Under the pieces are notes generated by a model, which worked only from the letters and a program-made list of their open reading frames with translations, was not told the DNA's origin and searched no databases. From contig CAIMLX010000128.1 of the NCBI GenBank assembly GCA_903842455.1, positions 1 through 46,688 on the forward strand: 46,688 bases of DNA, written 5' to 3'. The translations under genes and the position numbers were made by a program. The stretch's first letter is position 1, and every line of letters starts with the position of its first letter. Of this stretch, positions 36,149 to 45,498 are shown one piece after another. Source of the DNA: an uncultured Hyphomicrobiales bacterium (GTDB taxonomy: Bacteria; Pseudomonadota; Alphaproteobacteria; Rhizobiales; Devosiaceae).

Positions 36149-37348
36149 TCACGCCCCTGAAATCGCTCTGAAATTCTCCACCAGCGCGGCAGCGAAGGCC
36201 GGGTCGTTGATATGGGCGTCCAGTTCCAGCAGTTGCCGGTTTGCCGCGGGCTGCCAGCCCTGCCGGATGGCAGCGAACAGCGCCGTGTCGGCTACCGGAT
36301 CGTGGAAGGGCTGACCCGGCCTGTCGATGGCGGAGACCCCCTGCAGCGGCAGCAGGAAGCGGACCGGGCCCGGCATGCGGTTGATCCGGGAGACGATGAA
36401 CTCGCCGATGCGACGGCTCTCGTCGGGGGTGGTGCGCATCAGGGAGACCTGGGCGTTGTGGACGTGGAAGTGCCGGCCGGCAAACTGCGCCGGCACGGTT
36501 TGTCTCGCGCCGAAATTGACCATGTCCACCGCGCCGACCGAACCGACATAAGGCAGGCCGGTGCGAATGACGGCGCCGAAGCGATCTTCGGTGCAGGGGA
36601 AGATACCGCCGACCAGCAGGTCCGCGACCTCGGTGGTGGTGATGTCGATCAGCCCCGCGACGAGGCGGGACTCGGCCAGCTTTTCCATCGACTGACCTCC
36701 CGTGCCGGTGGCGTGGAAGGTGTAGACCTCGTGGCTCGCCTCCATGGCTTCGCGGACCGAAGTGGCGCAGGCGGTGGTGACACCGAACATGGTGAGGCCG
36801 AGGCCCGGCTTGTCGTTTGCCGCCTCGGGGACGGCGCCGAGCGCCATGCCGGCTGCCGCGTTGGCGGCGTTGCCGATCACCCGGCGCGAGATGGCATTGA
36901 GGCCGGCGACATCAACCACCGAATACATCATGGCGATGTCGTTCGGCCCCACATAGGGCGCGACATTGGCCGAGGCGACGGTGGAGACCATGAGCTTAGG
37001 CACGCCGATGGGCAGCGCCCGCATCGCCTCGGTGACGATGGCGGTGTTGCCGGAACCGCCAAGGCCGAGCACTGCGCCGATATCGTTGCGGGCGCCGAGC
37101 CAGGCGGTCAGCGCCTTTGCCATCGCCGAGACCGCCTGCCCCCGGTCGGCGAGGCCGAGAACCGCTGCGGCGCCTTGCGGATGGTGGGCGGCGATTTCCA
37201 CGGACGAAATGTCCGCCCCCTGCCCCGACAACTGCGTTCCGACATCGACCAGGACTGTTTGTGCGCCGGCGGCGCGAACCCGCTCGACGGCGTAGCGCAG
37301 TTCGGCGCCCTTGGTATCAAGGGTGCCGATCACGTAGACCTTCTTCAT
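36149..37348 (-). CDS. Tm-1-like ATP-binding domain protein (UPF0261)
   Basis: A 399-residue protein of the UPF0261/Tm-1 family. It begins MKKVYVIGTLDTKGAELRYA and contains GLGGSGNTAIVTEAMRALPIG, VSTVASANVAPYVGPNDI and FGVTTACATSVREAME, the characteristic ATP-binding and conserved blocks. Plant Tm-1 inhibits tobamovirus replication; the bacterial role is unknown. In many genomes it neighbours a PEP-hydrolase-like TIM-barrel gene; that partner is absent here and the gene instead follows GH172 with 52 bases between, so it probably belongs to the same operon. A CCGGCC/GGCCGG stem lies in the gap. Confidence 0.9.
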   Translation of the reverse strand: MKKVYVIGTLDTKGAELRYAVERVRAAGAQTVLVDVGTQLSGQGADISSVEIAAHHPQGAAAVLGLADRGQAVSAMAKALTAWLGARNDIGAVLGLGGSGNTAIVTEAMRALPIGVPKLMVSTVASANVAPYVGPNDIAMMYSVVDVAGLNAISRRVIGNAANAAAGMALGAVPEAANDKPGLGLTMFGVTTACATSVREAMEASHEVYTFHATGTGGQSMEKLAESRLVAGLIDITTTEVADLLVGGIFPCTEDRFGAVIRTGLPYVGSVGAVDMVNFGARQTVPAQFAGRHFHVHNAQVSLMRTTPDESRRIGEFIVSRINRMPGPVRFLLPLQGVSAIDRPGQPFHDPVADTALFAAIRQGWQPAANRQLLELDAHINDPAFAAALVENFRAISGA

Positions 37349-37400
37349 GCTGTCCCTCCGGCCGACCCTCCCCGGCCGGCTTTGAGCTGACGATAGCCGG

Positions 37401-38534
37401 TCAGATCACTTCGAGGTAGTCGCGGTCTTTGATCTGCGGAAAGGGTACTGTCGGGAGAGTCTGGTACCAGAAGGCAACGGAGGCGATGTCGTCCTGCAGG
37501 GGCAGGTAGCGGCGATCGGTCTTTTCGGTGCGCCAGCCAAGCGCCTGGATGGTGACGCGCAGGTCCTCTTCGAAGCGGATCGGGTCGGTCAGGTGCCAGC
37601 GGTACATGCCGAAGCGCTGCTGGCTGCGGTAGGTACCGTCGGGGCGAAGCACCTGCGGCAGGCCGGAATACGGCGTGGTGAACTCGCGGTAGGCGCGCTC
37701 CATCGTCGGATCGAGTTCGGCGCCGCCGCCATCGAAATTATAGGCACCGCAGAAGTAGTCCTCGGTGCCGGTGCCACAGATGGTGGGGAACTCGCCGTCG
37801 CCATCCATGAAGAACTTGATCTCGCCCTCGCCCCACCAGCTCGAATTGTTGACGCCCCAGGCCATGTAGGTGCCGACATACTGGCCCTGCCCGCGCACCC
37901 CATCGAGGATGGTGTAGTCCTCCTTGAACGGCAGCGGGTTGGTGCGGCGGAACTGGGCGTGGAAATAGGCCGCGTCGTCCGGGACATCGGTGAGGGTGTA
38001 ATTGATCTGGTAGTAGATGATGCCGTGGCTCTGAGGATCGCGGTTCTCGATCTCGATGCGGGCGGCCTTGCCGAACGGCATCTCCCAGTAGCAGTTGAAG
38101 GCGCGGCCGGGATTGACGCAGACGGCGAGCGAACTGACCTGGGCGTACTGGTTCCAGCCCGAGCAGAAGAAGTCTCCAACTGGTGCTTCAACCGAGGGGT
38201 GCTCCTGGTCGTCCCACCAGATGCGGAGAATGAGGTCGCGCCAGCGCAGATTGGCGGTGGTGAGCCAGATCTGCTGGATGGCGCCCGAGCCCCGGATCTC
38301 GCCGAGCACGCGCTTTTCGCCCGGTTCGATGCGGATGGAGGGGGAGATCTTGACGCCCAGACCAGTGCCGTCCTTGCCGAGGCCGCGGGCGTGGATCTTG
38401 CCAGTGCCCTCGGTGGCCATGCCGCCGCGGCCCTTCTCGCCGGTGAAGTTCTCGGGTGAAATGGACCGGGTTTTCGCGCTGCTGAGCCGGTAGATGTTGG
38501 ACAGGTTCACGCCAAGTCCATGGAATTCTGCCAC
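37401..38534 (-). CDS. GH172 (DUF2961) glycoside hydrolase
   Basis: A 377-residue protein of the DUF2961 family, now glycoside hydrolase family 172, whose known members act on alpha-D-fructofuranosides/difructose anhydride and on D-arabinan. The core motif runs through SSWWGEGEIKFF, MDGDGEFPTICGTG and TEDYFCGAYNF, containing the Glu residues that serve as catalytic pair in the family (GEGE and GTED). Two jelly-roll domains are expected. No signal peptide, so it acts in the cytoplasm on imported oligosaccharides. The start is GTG at 38534 with GGAGG five bases upstream; no ATG fits the frame. It precedes the UPF0261 gene and lies divergent to a glycosyltransferase. Confidence 0.85.
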   Translation of the reverse strand: MAEFHGLGVNLSNIYRLSSAKTRSISPENFTGEKGRGGMATEGTGKIHARGLGKDGTGLGVKISPSIRIEPGEKRVLGEIRGSGAIQQIWLTTANLRWRDLILRIWWDDQEHPSVEAPVGDFFCSGWNQYAQVSSLAVCVNPGRAFNCYWEMPFGKAARIEIENRDPQSHGIIYYQINYTLTDVPDDAAYFHAQFRRTNPLPFKEDYTILDGVRGQGQYVGTYMAWGVNNSSWWGEGEIKFFMDGDGEFPTICGTGTEDYFCGAYNFDGGGAELDPTMERAYREFTTPYSGLPQVLRPDGTYRSQQRFGMYRWHLTDPIRFEEDLRVTIQALGWRTEKTDRRYLPLQDDIASVAFWYQTLPTVPFPQIKDRDYLEVI

Positions 38535-38761
38535 TGGTTCCTCCCCTCGTGGAGCGCCGGCCGCTGGTCCGGCGATGCGGCAGTGAAGCGGCCCGGACGT
38601 TGGCACGCCATCCACCGAAGGTCTGATCGGTTGGCCGGTTCACCGTTGCAATTGAGCCGCATATAGCCGCAAGGTTGGGCGAAGCAACTGCCCGCGTGCT
38701 GGCACCGAGCGGCGAAGTGTGTCACGCATGAGGGATTGGGGCAGGCGTCGAAGAGGCGACA

Positions 38762-39901
38762 TTGCGCGTCCTGCACTTTTTCAAGACCTTTGCACCGGAC
38801 AGCCTGGGCGGCGTCCAGAGCGTTATCCGCGACATTGCGCGCGGTACGGAGCCGTTCGGCGTCGAGACGCAGGTGCTGTCGCTGAGCCGAAACCCGGACG
38901 GAAACTCGGTGCATGTCGATGGGGTGTGGGCCCGGAAAGCCCGGTTGCACCTCGAACTGGCATCGACGGGGCTGTCGCTTTCGGTGCTGTCGGTGTTCAA
39001 CGACATGGCGCGCGACGCCGACCTGATCCACTACCACTTCCCGTGGCCGATGATGGACCTGATCCACTTCCTGTCGCGAACCGACAAGCCGACGGTGGTG
39101 ACCTACCACTCCGATATAGTGAAGCAGCGCTGGCTGAAGGCCGCCTATGACCCGCTGATGCACAGGTTTCTCGATTCGGTGAGCAGCATCGTTGCCACGT
39201 CGCCGCCGTACCTCGAATCGAGCCCGGTGCTGGCCCGGCACCGCGACAAGGTGACGGTGATTCCCCTGGGGACCGGCGACATCACACGGCGGGCGCTGCC
39301 GGAGGCGCGGCGCGCCTACTGGCGGCAGAAGCTGGGATCGCGGTTCTTCGTGTTTGTCGGGGCGCTGCGCTACTACAAGGGGCTGCACTTCCTGCTCGAC
39401 GCGGCGGCCGAGACCGGCTTCCCGGTGGCGATCATCGGGACGGGGCGGCTATCGCAGCAATTGCATGAAGCGGTGGCCGCCCGGAAGCTCGACAACGTGC
39501 ACCTGCTCGGCGAGGTCTCGGAGGACGAGAAGGCGCTGTTGCTCGACATGGCCTATGGCTTCGTCTTTCCCTCGCACCTGCGATCCGAAGCCTTCGGCGT
39601 GGCGCTGCTCGAGGCCTCGGCGTCTCGCCTGCCGATGATCACGTGCGAGATCGGCACGGGAACGAGCTACGTGAACCGGGCGGGCGAAACCGGGCTCGTC
39701 GTTGCCCCGGCGGATCCGACGACACTGGCGGATGCCATGCGACGGCTGTGGGCCGACCCTTCCGCTGCCCGGCGGATGGGCGAGAATGCCCGGCGCCGCT
39801 ACGAGTCGCTGTTCACCGCGCGCCAGATGGGCGCGGCGCATGCCGCACTTTACGCGCAACTGCTGGGCGTCGAACGACCGCTCGAAACCACCCTCGCCTG
39901 A
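38762..39901 (+). CDS. GT4 glycosyltransferase
   Basis: A 379-residue GT-B glycosyltransferase. N-terminal domain: FKTFAPDSLGGVQSVIRDIA; C-terminal GT4 domain: FVGALRYYKGLHFLLDAA and the E-x7-E motif in SEAFGVALLEASA. Donor is most likely a nucleotide sugar; it would elongate a cell-envelope or exopolysaccharide glycan. The start is TTG at 38762 with GAGG upstream, chosen since MRVLHFFKTF is the typical GT4 beginning. No signal peptide, cytoplasmic side. It is isolated from other polysaccharide genes. Confidence 0.9.
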   Translation: MRVLHFFKTFAPDSLGGVQSVIRDIARGTEPFGVETQVLSLSRNPDGNSVHVDGVWARKARLHLELASTGLSLSVLSVFNDMARDADLIHYHFPWPMMDLIHFLSRTDKPTVVTYHSDIVKQRWLKAAYDPLMHRFLDSVSSIVATSPPYLESSPVLARHRDKVTVIPLGTGDITRRALPEARRAYWRQKLGSRFFVFVGALRYYKGLHFLLDAAAETGFPVAIIGTGRLSQQLHEAVAARKLDNVHLLGEVSEDEKALLLDMAYGFVFPSHLRSEAFGVALLEASASRLPMITCEIGTGTSYVNRAGETGLVVAPADPTTLADAMRRLWADPSAARRMGENARRRYESLFTARQMGAAHAALYAQLLGVERPLETTLA

Positions 39902-40003
39902 TCGAGATTTGATGGGTTCCGCGAGGCGGCAAAGCGGCTTCGGGGTTTGCGGCGCGGCGATCCGGTACTAAGCTCGCGCTACCTGATCGGCCACGAGGGC
40001 GAC

Positions 40004-40219
40004 ATGGAAGTTCTCACCGTTGCGCTCATCGGCGCCATCATCGGAGTCGTCTTCATGCTGCTCGATTTCAGCTGGGGCAGCGTGCGCTTCTTTACCGGCT
40101 GGTTCCGGGTGCACCCAGCGACCGTGCTAGCGATGAGCGCTGTCGGCGGCGCGGTCGTCATCAGTGCGGAATTCTGGCTGGTGGCCGCCCTGTGGGAAGC
40201 GCTACAGGCCGGCGGCTGA
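40004..40219 (+). CDS. Small two-helix membrane protein (71 aa)
   Basis: A 71-residue protein starting at ATG 40004 with GAGGG upstream. Two hydrophobic segments (VALIGAIIGVVFMLLDFSW and TVLAMSAVGGAVVISAEFWLV) are joined by a basic/aromatic loop RFFTGWFRVHP. No family recognised. It follows the GT4 gene by 102 bases. Confidence 0.6.
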   Translation: MEVLTVALIGAIIGVVFMLLDFSWGSVRFFTGWFRVHPATVLAMSAVGGAVVISAEFWLVAALWEALQAGG

Positions 40220-40265
40220 GGCTTCGGCCCGTCAGGGTGCGTTTCACTCGAGGCGCGGACCTGGC

Positions 40266-40688
40266 CTAGAACCCCTCGTCCAGCCATCGCGTTCCGAGGC
40301 GGGTCACCGCCTGACCAAGGGCAGGCAGCAAGGCGGGATCGACCTCCTGCGCGGCGATCCGTCCCAACTGGTAAGCAAGCGCAGCGTCGCGGGGGGGCAT
40401 GTGAAGCCGCCCGAGCTTGTCGAGTTCGTGCACCCACTGTGCCACAGCGAGGTGGGCACACCGCAGGCGGTTGGCATCGTCGATCGCCGCAAAGACGCAG
40501 TCGATCTCCGCCTCGATAGCCATGGCACCCCTGGCCATTGCAGCGGGAAGGATCGCACTGAGAGGCTGGGCCTCAGGGTCTCCGATTTGATCGAGGCAGA
40601 GCATGCCCTGCTTAGCCACAAGCCATCGGCGCACGCAAGCGCCGTGGAGGTTGTTCGGGATAGTGGGAGGTGGTGCCGAGACCGGCAT
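40266..40688 (-). CDS. Hypothetical helical protein
   Basis: A 140-residue frame, rich in Ala/Leu with heptad-like amphipathic pattern (AIEAEIDCVFAAIDDANRLRC; QWVHELDKLGRLHMPPRDAAL), so it reads as coding although no family is recognised. The start is uncertain; an ATG at 40688 lacks a clear RBS and a Met further in (MLCLDQIGD) may be used. An AT-rich stretch (40700-40740) lies just upstream on its strand. Confidence 0.5.
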   Translation of the reverse strand: MPVSAPPPTIPNNLHGACVRRWLVAKQGMLCLDQIGDPEAQPLSAILPAAMARGAMAIEAEIDCVFAAIDDANRLRCAHLAVAQWVHELDKLGRLHMPPRDAALAYQLGRIAAQEVDPALLPALGQAVTRLGTRWLDEGF

Positions 40689-40806
40689 CGCATCGCCAAT
40701 TTACGCCTTTGATAAATATCACTATTTTTCTTGATGACCTCACAGATACCCCCAAACACACCCCCAGCGATCAGAGGGCTGAATGGGCTATGCCCTCACG
40801 TCAGTC
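40689..40806. other. AT-rich gap with C-runs (no gene seen)
   Basis: A clear local AT peak (TAAATATCACTATTTTTC near 40712) followed by two CCCCC runs (40749, 40761). No hairpin or gene is visible. The C-rich string ACACCCCCAG resembles the one by the integrase remnant (46183-46204), so it could mark the other side of an integrated segment. Confidence 0.3.
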
Positions 40807-43800
40807 TCAGGGCCTGGGCTTGTCACCCCCGTCCGGAAAATCGAACTCCGGCAGGTCCATCTCGGGCAACTCGATATTGATCTCGGGTTCGAGGCAGCGA
40901 TTGCCGTCGGCGATCATCCCCTTGGGGCACACGCAGGCAGTACCCCTCCGGTTGGGCACGGCCGGGGCACGGCACTGCAGTGCCTCATCCGTCTGTTCGT
41001 CCACCACCTCAACGCAACGCTTGCCCTGGGCAACAGTGCCCTTGGGGCAGATGCAGGCGGTGCCGGCCTTGTTCGGAACGGCGGGCGCGTTGCAGGAGAC
41101 CGGATCAGGCTTGTCCGCCGCGCAGCCTCTCGGTCCGGCGATGGACTGGTCTGGACAGATGCAGGCGGTTCCGGTGCTGTTGGACTTAGCGGGGGCACGG
41201 CACTGAAGCTCGTCATCCTGCTCGTCCGCCACCTCGACGCACCGCTTGCCCTCGGCAACAGTGCCCTTGGGGCAGATGCAGGCGGTGCCAGCCTTGTTGG
41301 GAACGGCGGGCGCGTTGCAGGAGATTGGATCGGGCTCGTCCGGCGCGCAGCCTCTGGGGCCGGCGATGGACTGGTCTGGACAGATGCACGCCGTGCCGGT
41401 GCTATTGGACTGGGCGGGTGCCTTGCACTGCAGGTCGGGAATGCAGACACCCCGCTTGTTCAGCACCTCGCCATCGCCGCATTGCGGTTCTGGTTCGCCC
41501 TCGACAGGCTGCACTATCTGCTGGGGCGGGGCAGCGACGCTGAAGGGCGCGCAGTTGCCCCAGGCCCCACCATATGGAGACGTCGATGGATTGACGTCGA
41601 TCATTGCCGCGTTGAAGTCCGCCGGTTGAGGTGTCTTGCCGTCGGCGACAAAGCAATTGGTGTAGCCGCTGCCGGCGGCAAGGGGCGCCGCCAGCGTGAC
41701 CGTGAACGAGATGCTCTGGTTGACTGGCAACGTCAGGTTGGCAGCACAGGTAGCCGGCGAGGTGGTGCCGCTCCAGCCGGAACTCCAGGCGCAGATTGGT
41801 GGCACGGCGGTATTGGAGATCGAACCGATCGTCGCCGGGACTGGTGTTGTTCCGTTGCTGATGCCATCGCCGAACAGCACCGGTCCGTTGAAGTCCTTAC
41901 ACTGCGCCTTGACGGTGATCGTGAAGGTGCAGGCGGGGCTGCCACCGGGCACGCAGACTTCCGGGAAATCCGTCTTCTTGGTCACCCACAGGTACGAATT
42001 GCCGCAGTCTGTGGGGACGGTCGGCCCCCTGTCCTGGACGCAGATGCTGCTCGAGGCCTCGTCGTGTTCATGCACCGGCCCGGTCACCGGGTTGGCCATG
42101 TTGTTGGGCACGGAGTTCACCGCGCTGTCCGACGCCGTTACCTGGGCGAAGTTGGAGAAACACCGCCATTGCTCGGTCGGTGCAGGATTGGGCGACACGG
42201 AGACCTGAAAGGTCAGCGTCGCCGTGGCGCCGGCCGCTAGGCTGGGAATGGTCCAGCTGATGGTGCTGCCCGTTACCGTAGCCGGCTGGCTGAACCCGAT
42301 GGGTGTGTTCAGCTCCGGGGGCAGCGCGTCCTCGACCGTCACGTTGGTAAGCGCGACCGAAGCGGTGTTGGTCACCGACAGGGTGACGGTCACCTGCGGA
42401 TCGGCCGTCAGTCCGTGGAAGTTGATGTAGTTCGGCCCGATCTGCTTTTTCAGATAGAGGTCGGGACACAATCCTTGCCCCAGCGCCGTCAGGTCGGCCC
42501 CGAGACTACTGTAGCTGCTCGCCTGCGTGGTGGTGCCGAGCAGTGCATTGAGATGGGTCGACACGTTACCGATGCCGATGCCGACGATGGGCGTGCCGGT
42601 GGCATAGATGGCGTTGACGGCAGAGATCGCCTCGTTGGTCGCGAGCACGGAATCCGTCGTGTAGGTGACGGCGTTGCCGCCATCGAGATAAGCCGTCGGC
42701 GTACCGTCGGTGATGAAGACGATGATGGTATTGGGGCTGGGTAGCAAGCCGAGCGCCGCGTTCATCGCCGCTTCCCAGTTGGTGCCGCCACCGGCGTTGG
42801 GATTGTAGCCGGCATTGACCGATCCGTAGGTTGCGGTCGCCATCGGATATGACACCGTGGCGGCGTCGGAGAAGCGGATCACCGCGGCCTGCGAGCCGTT
42901 GGTGTTGAACACGCTTGCGGCATTGGCCAGCGCATTGGTGACGTACCAGGTAGCGTTGGCATCAGCGATCGAGCGGGATTCGTCGACAACGAAGATGACG
43001 TTCACGCCGCAAGTGGCGTTCAGCGGCGGCGGATCGTCCACGTCCTCAAACGGATCATCGGGGCCCTCGACGCCGGCACAGGCGCGGTTGTTGCCGGGTT
43101 CGGTATCCTCATAGCCCGAGGCGAGGGCAATGCCGACCTCGGCGCAGTTCTCGAATGGTCCCGCGCCCTCGGTGGAGGCGGTCAACACCACCTGGCTGGT
43201 GGCGCCGGTCGCCATCACCCCGGTGCCGGTGTACTGGCAGGTCAGCGTTGCCGGTCCGATGATTGGAAGCGGCGTACAGGCCCAGTCGGAGCCGGTCGCG
43301 GCGCTGATGGTCATGCCGGCGGGGATCGCGTCGGTGACCGTCACCGCTGCGGTGGCATCGAAGGGCGCGCCAACATTGGTCACTACCAGCGTGAAGGCGC
43401 CGGTGCCGTCGACCGGTCCTTGCGTCTCCGCAAAGCTCTTGGTGATCGAAACATCGACCGGGTCTGAATCCTCGCCGGTGAACTCCGTGCAGCTCTCGTC
43501 CAGCTCGACCCCATCGAGCAGAAGCGTGGCGCAGTTGGTGGTCTCGACGAGAAAACCGGGATCGGGGAGTTCTACTTCGACATCAATGGTCGAGCTGTTG
43601 CCGGCCACGCTCAGCCCTGGCCAGTCGATCGAGCAGATGGCGGGATCGGTAGCGGCGAACGGCGGCTGGTCGCAGGTCCAGGCATCGGCTGAGCCGACAG
43701 ACACAATCGTGTCGTTGAACGGCGTGCTCGAGCCGAACACCACGCTCTCGTTGACCGACAGCAGGCCGGTGAACGGTACGCCGTTGGACGTCACGTTGAT

Positions 43801-45498
43801 GTGGCACTGGCAGCGCGGCTTGCCGGTCAACGGGTCGATGGTGCAGGCTTCGCAGGTCTTCTCGATCTTGAATTCCGGCTGGGGGCACTCCTCCAGGTCG
43901 GTGCAAAGTTCCGGATCGTCCGGTCCATCTGGCGGATCGCCGCTGATATAGGGCGGATCGAGCGGATAGCCGGCGCCGCCATACTCGGACACATAGGGCA
44001 GGTCTCCACCACACCCGGTGCGATAGACCGCCACATCGCCGACATGCCCGTTCACCTCGGCATCGTCGGCGCGCGGCTCAAGATCGACCATGTAGCTCGC
44101 CCAGGGCGGCGTGTTCTCGGGCTTGACCGGGCCGGCCGGCATCACCTGCAGGCCGTCGATCGCCAACGGCCCTCCGGCCAGCAACTCATCCGCCAGATCG
44201 GGCGCCAGCCGCAGGTCGTCGCCGGTTGTAAGCAGTGATGCCTCGCAGTAGCCGAGGTCGAGCAGGCCTTCGCGGTTGAAGCCGTAGTCGAGATCGACGC
44301 CGCCACTGGTCTGACGATGCTCACCGCCGAAACCGATCGAATACTCCTCCGGTTCCTCGATCCAGCGGCTTGGCGTTTCCGGATCGTCCGGGCTCTCGAG
44401 CCAGTAGCGATAGAGCCGCGACTGTCCAGGATCTGCAAAGCCGGTGTAGTCGTAGGTCGAGCTGATCGCGCCTCGCTGAGCGAGGATCATCGCGCCCTTC
44501 TCGGTGAAGACGATGTCGCTGACCGGCAGTTTCTCCGGGCGCTTGGGGACATCCAGTTCCCACTGCGGATCGTCGCCAAAGGCGCCGGTCTCCGCGTCGA
44601 GGCCAATCGACCAGATCTGGCTGTCATCGACCACAGCGTAATAGAGGCGGCTGTCGTGGACGGCGAGGCCCCACACCTGACGGTCAGGCGCTGCATAGCC
44701 CCAGCTGTCCGGGTCTTCAGTGTCAAAATCGCCGCGGGTGATGTCGAGCGCGCCGGCAGGGTCGTATTCGACGATGGGCAAGTCAGCCGCGGCCCGACCA
44801 GTGGTGCCGTGATCGAAGTAGTCGAGTTCGTTTCCGTCGAGATCAAAGCGGTGGATCATGCCGGTGGCACGATCAGAAACGAAAAGCTGCTGGTGCAGCG
44901 GATCAAAGGCGAGATTGCCGAGGCCGGGACCGGGGTTCTCATCTCCATCGAGGATCACATTGGCAAACAGCGACACTTCGCCGGTTTCGCCGTCGATCTT
45001 CCAGATGCTGCCAGGTCCGCCATCCGGACCCGGGCCGAACAGCCCTTCCATGAACTGTGCATCAGGCTCGCCCGTCTCGATCCGTTCTGGCCGGCCATCG
45101 TCGTCGGCGTCAGGCGCGACAACGGGCAGGCCGTATGCGGATGTCGCCGCCAGATAGATGTTCGGCATCTCCGCGTCATCGAGGGCCACGCCGAAGACCT
45201 GCCCAACATCGCGAGCCAGCACCTCGTGACGGCTGTCGCCCGCCCAGGCGCGCCCATCCCAGATGAAGCCGGGAGCGGCGACGCCGAGCACCCGCGCCGA
45301 GATGCCGTCAAGGTCGATAAGGGTCTCGTCGATGAGCTCGATGCCGGGGGGCAGGCTTTCAGGGTCGGGTGCCACCGTGCCGGAGAAGCCGGTAACGACC
45401 GCGTCGCCCAATTCAAGCAGTGGCCGCTGCGCGTCCTGCCCTTGAGCAGCGAACGCCAAGAAAAGCGATAGACCGACTGCAGCACCAGCTCTGAACAC
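40807..45498 (-). CDS. Giant secreted multidomain protein: DUF11-like, vWA, tandem Cys-rich repeats
   Basis: A 1563-residue exported protein starting at GTG 45498 (AGGA upstream). Signal peptide core AAVGLSLFLAFAA. Residues about 30-470 look like a beta-propeller with repeated SDRATGMIHRFDLDG-type and DDDGRPERI elements. Residues about 560-880 carry Cys-rich and DUF11-like Ig folds (VTNVGAPFDATAAVTVTDAIP). A vWA domain follows with MIDAS FVVDESRSIADAN (DxSxS), FSDAATV and VFITDGTP. Then another DUF11-like domain (TNTASVALTNVTVEDALPP) and, from about residue 1375, two tandem 75-residue units and a half unit, each holding CxAPAxxN, GTACICP and GxxC motifs. The tail is acidic/Pro-rich (NIELPEMDLPEFDFPDG). 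The repeats at DNA level have a 225-bp period. An adhesion or surface-matrix role is plausible; no sorting signal is seen. Confidence 0.85.
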   Translation of the reverse strand: MFRAGAAVGLSLFLAFAAQGQDAQRPLLELGDAVVTGFSGTVAPDPESLPPGIELIDETLIDLDGISARVLGVAAPGFIWDGRAWAGDSRHEVLARDVGQVFGVALDDAEMPNIYLAATSAYGLPVVAPDADDDGRPERIETGEPDAQFMEGLFGPGPDGGPGSIWKIDGETGEVSLFANVILDGDENPGPGLGNLAFDPLHQQLFVSDRATGMIHRFDLDGNELDYFDHGTTGRAAADLPIVEYDPAGALDITRGDFDTEDPDSWGYAAPDRQVWGLAVHDSRLYYAVVDDSQIWSIGLDAETGAFGDDPQWELDVPKRPEKLPVSDIVFTEKGAMILAQRGAISSTYDYTGFADPGQSRLYRYWLESPDDPETPSRWIEEPEEYSIGFGGEHRQTSGGVDLDYGFNREGLLDLGYCEASLLTTGDDLRLAPDLADELLAGGPLAIDGLQVMPAGPVKPENTPPWASYMVDLEPRADDAEVNGHVGDVAVYRTGCGGDLPYVSEYGGAGYPLDPPYISGDPPDGPDDPELCTDLEECPQPEFKIEKTCEACTIDPLTGKPRCQCHINVTSNGVPFTGLLSVNESVVFGSSTPFNDTIVSVGSADAWTCDQPPFAATDPAICSIDWPGLSVAGNSSTIDVEVELPDPGFLVETTNCATLLLDGVELDESCTEFTGEDSDPVDVSITKSFAETQGPVDGTGAFTLVVTNVGAPFDATAAVTVTDAIPAGMTISAATGSDWACTPLPIIGPATLTCQYTGTGVMATGATSQVVLTASTEGAGPFENCAEVGIALASGYEDTEPGNNRACAGVEGPDDPFEDVDDPPPLNATCGVNVIFVVDESRSIADANATWYVTNALANAASVFNTNGSQAAVIRFSDAATVSYPMATATYGSVNAGYNPNAGGGTNWEAAMNAALGLLPSPNTIIVFITDGTPTAYLDGGNAVTYTTDSVLATNEAISAVNAIYATGTPIVGIGIGNVSTHLNALLGTTTQASSYSSLGADLTALGQGLCPDLYLKKQIGPNYINFHGLTADPQVTVTLSVTNTASVALTNVTVEDALPPELNTPIGFSQPATVTGSTISWTIPSLAAGATATLTFQVSVSPNPAPTEQWRCFSNFAQVTASDSAVNSVPNNMANPVTGPVHEHDEASSSICVQDRGPTVPTDCGNSYLWVTKKTDFPEVCVPGGSPACTFTITVKAQCKDFNGPVLFGDGISNGTTPVPATIGSISNTAVPPICAWSSGWSGTTSPATCAANLTLPVNQSISFTVTLAAPLAAGSGYTNCFVADGKTPQPADFNAAMIDVNPSTSPYGGAWGNCAPFSVAAPPQQIVQPVEGEPEPQCGDGEVLNKRGVCIPDLQCKAPAQSNSTGTACICPDQSIAGPRGCAPDEPDPISCNAPAVPNKAGTACICPKGTVAEGKRCVEVADEQDDELQCRAPAKSNSTGTACICPDQSIAGPRGCAADKPDPVSCNAPAVPNKAGTACICPKGTVAQGKRCVEVVDEQTDEALQCRAPAVPNRRGTACVCPKGMIADGNRCLEPEINIELPEMDLPEFDFPDGGDKPRP
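41000..41440. repeat. 225-bp tandem repeat inside the giant gene
   Basis: Two nearly identical 225-bp copies code 75 residues each; for example ATGGACTGGTCTGGACAG occurs at 41141 and 41366. A shortened third copy is at the 3' side (about 40900-41000). Slippage or recombination here would change the number of Cys-rich modules. Confidence 0.75.

Noticed and set aside
41000-41440. CRISPR-like array
   Set aside because: Regular repeats are present but with a 225-bp period and coding in frame; there are no short repeats with unique spacers.
40783-42240. 485-codon plus-strand frame inside the giant gene, with repeat-like protein sequence
   Set aside because: Its repeats are only the complement of the Cys-rich repeats of the minus-strand gene.
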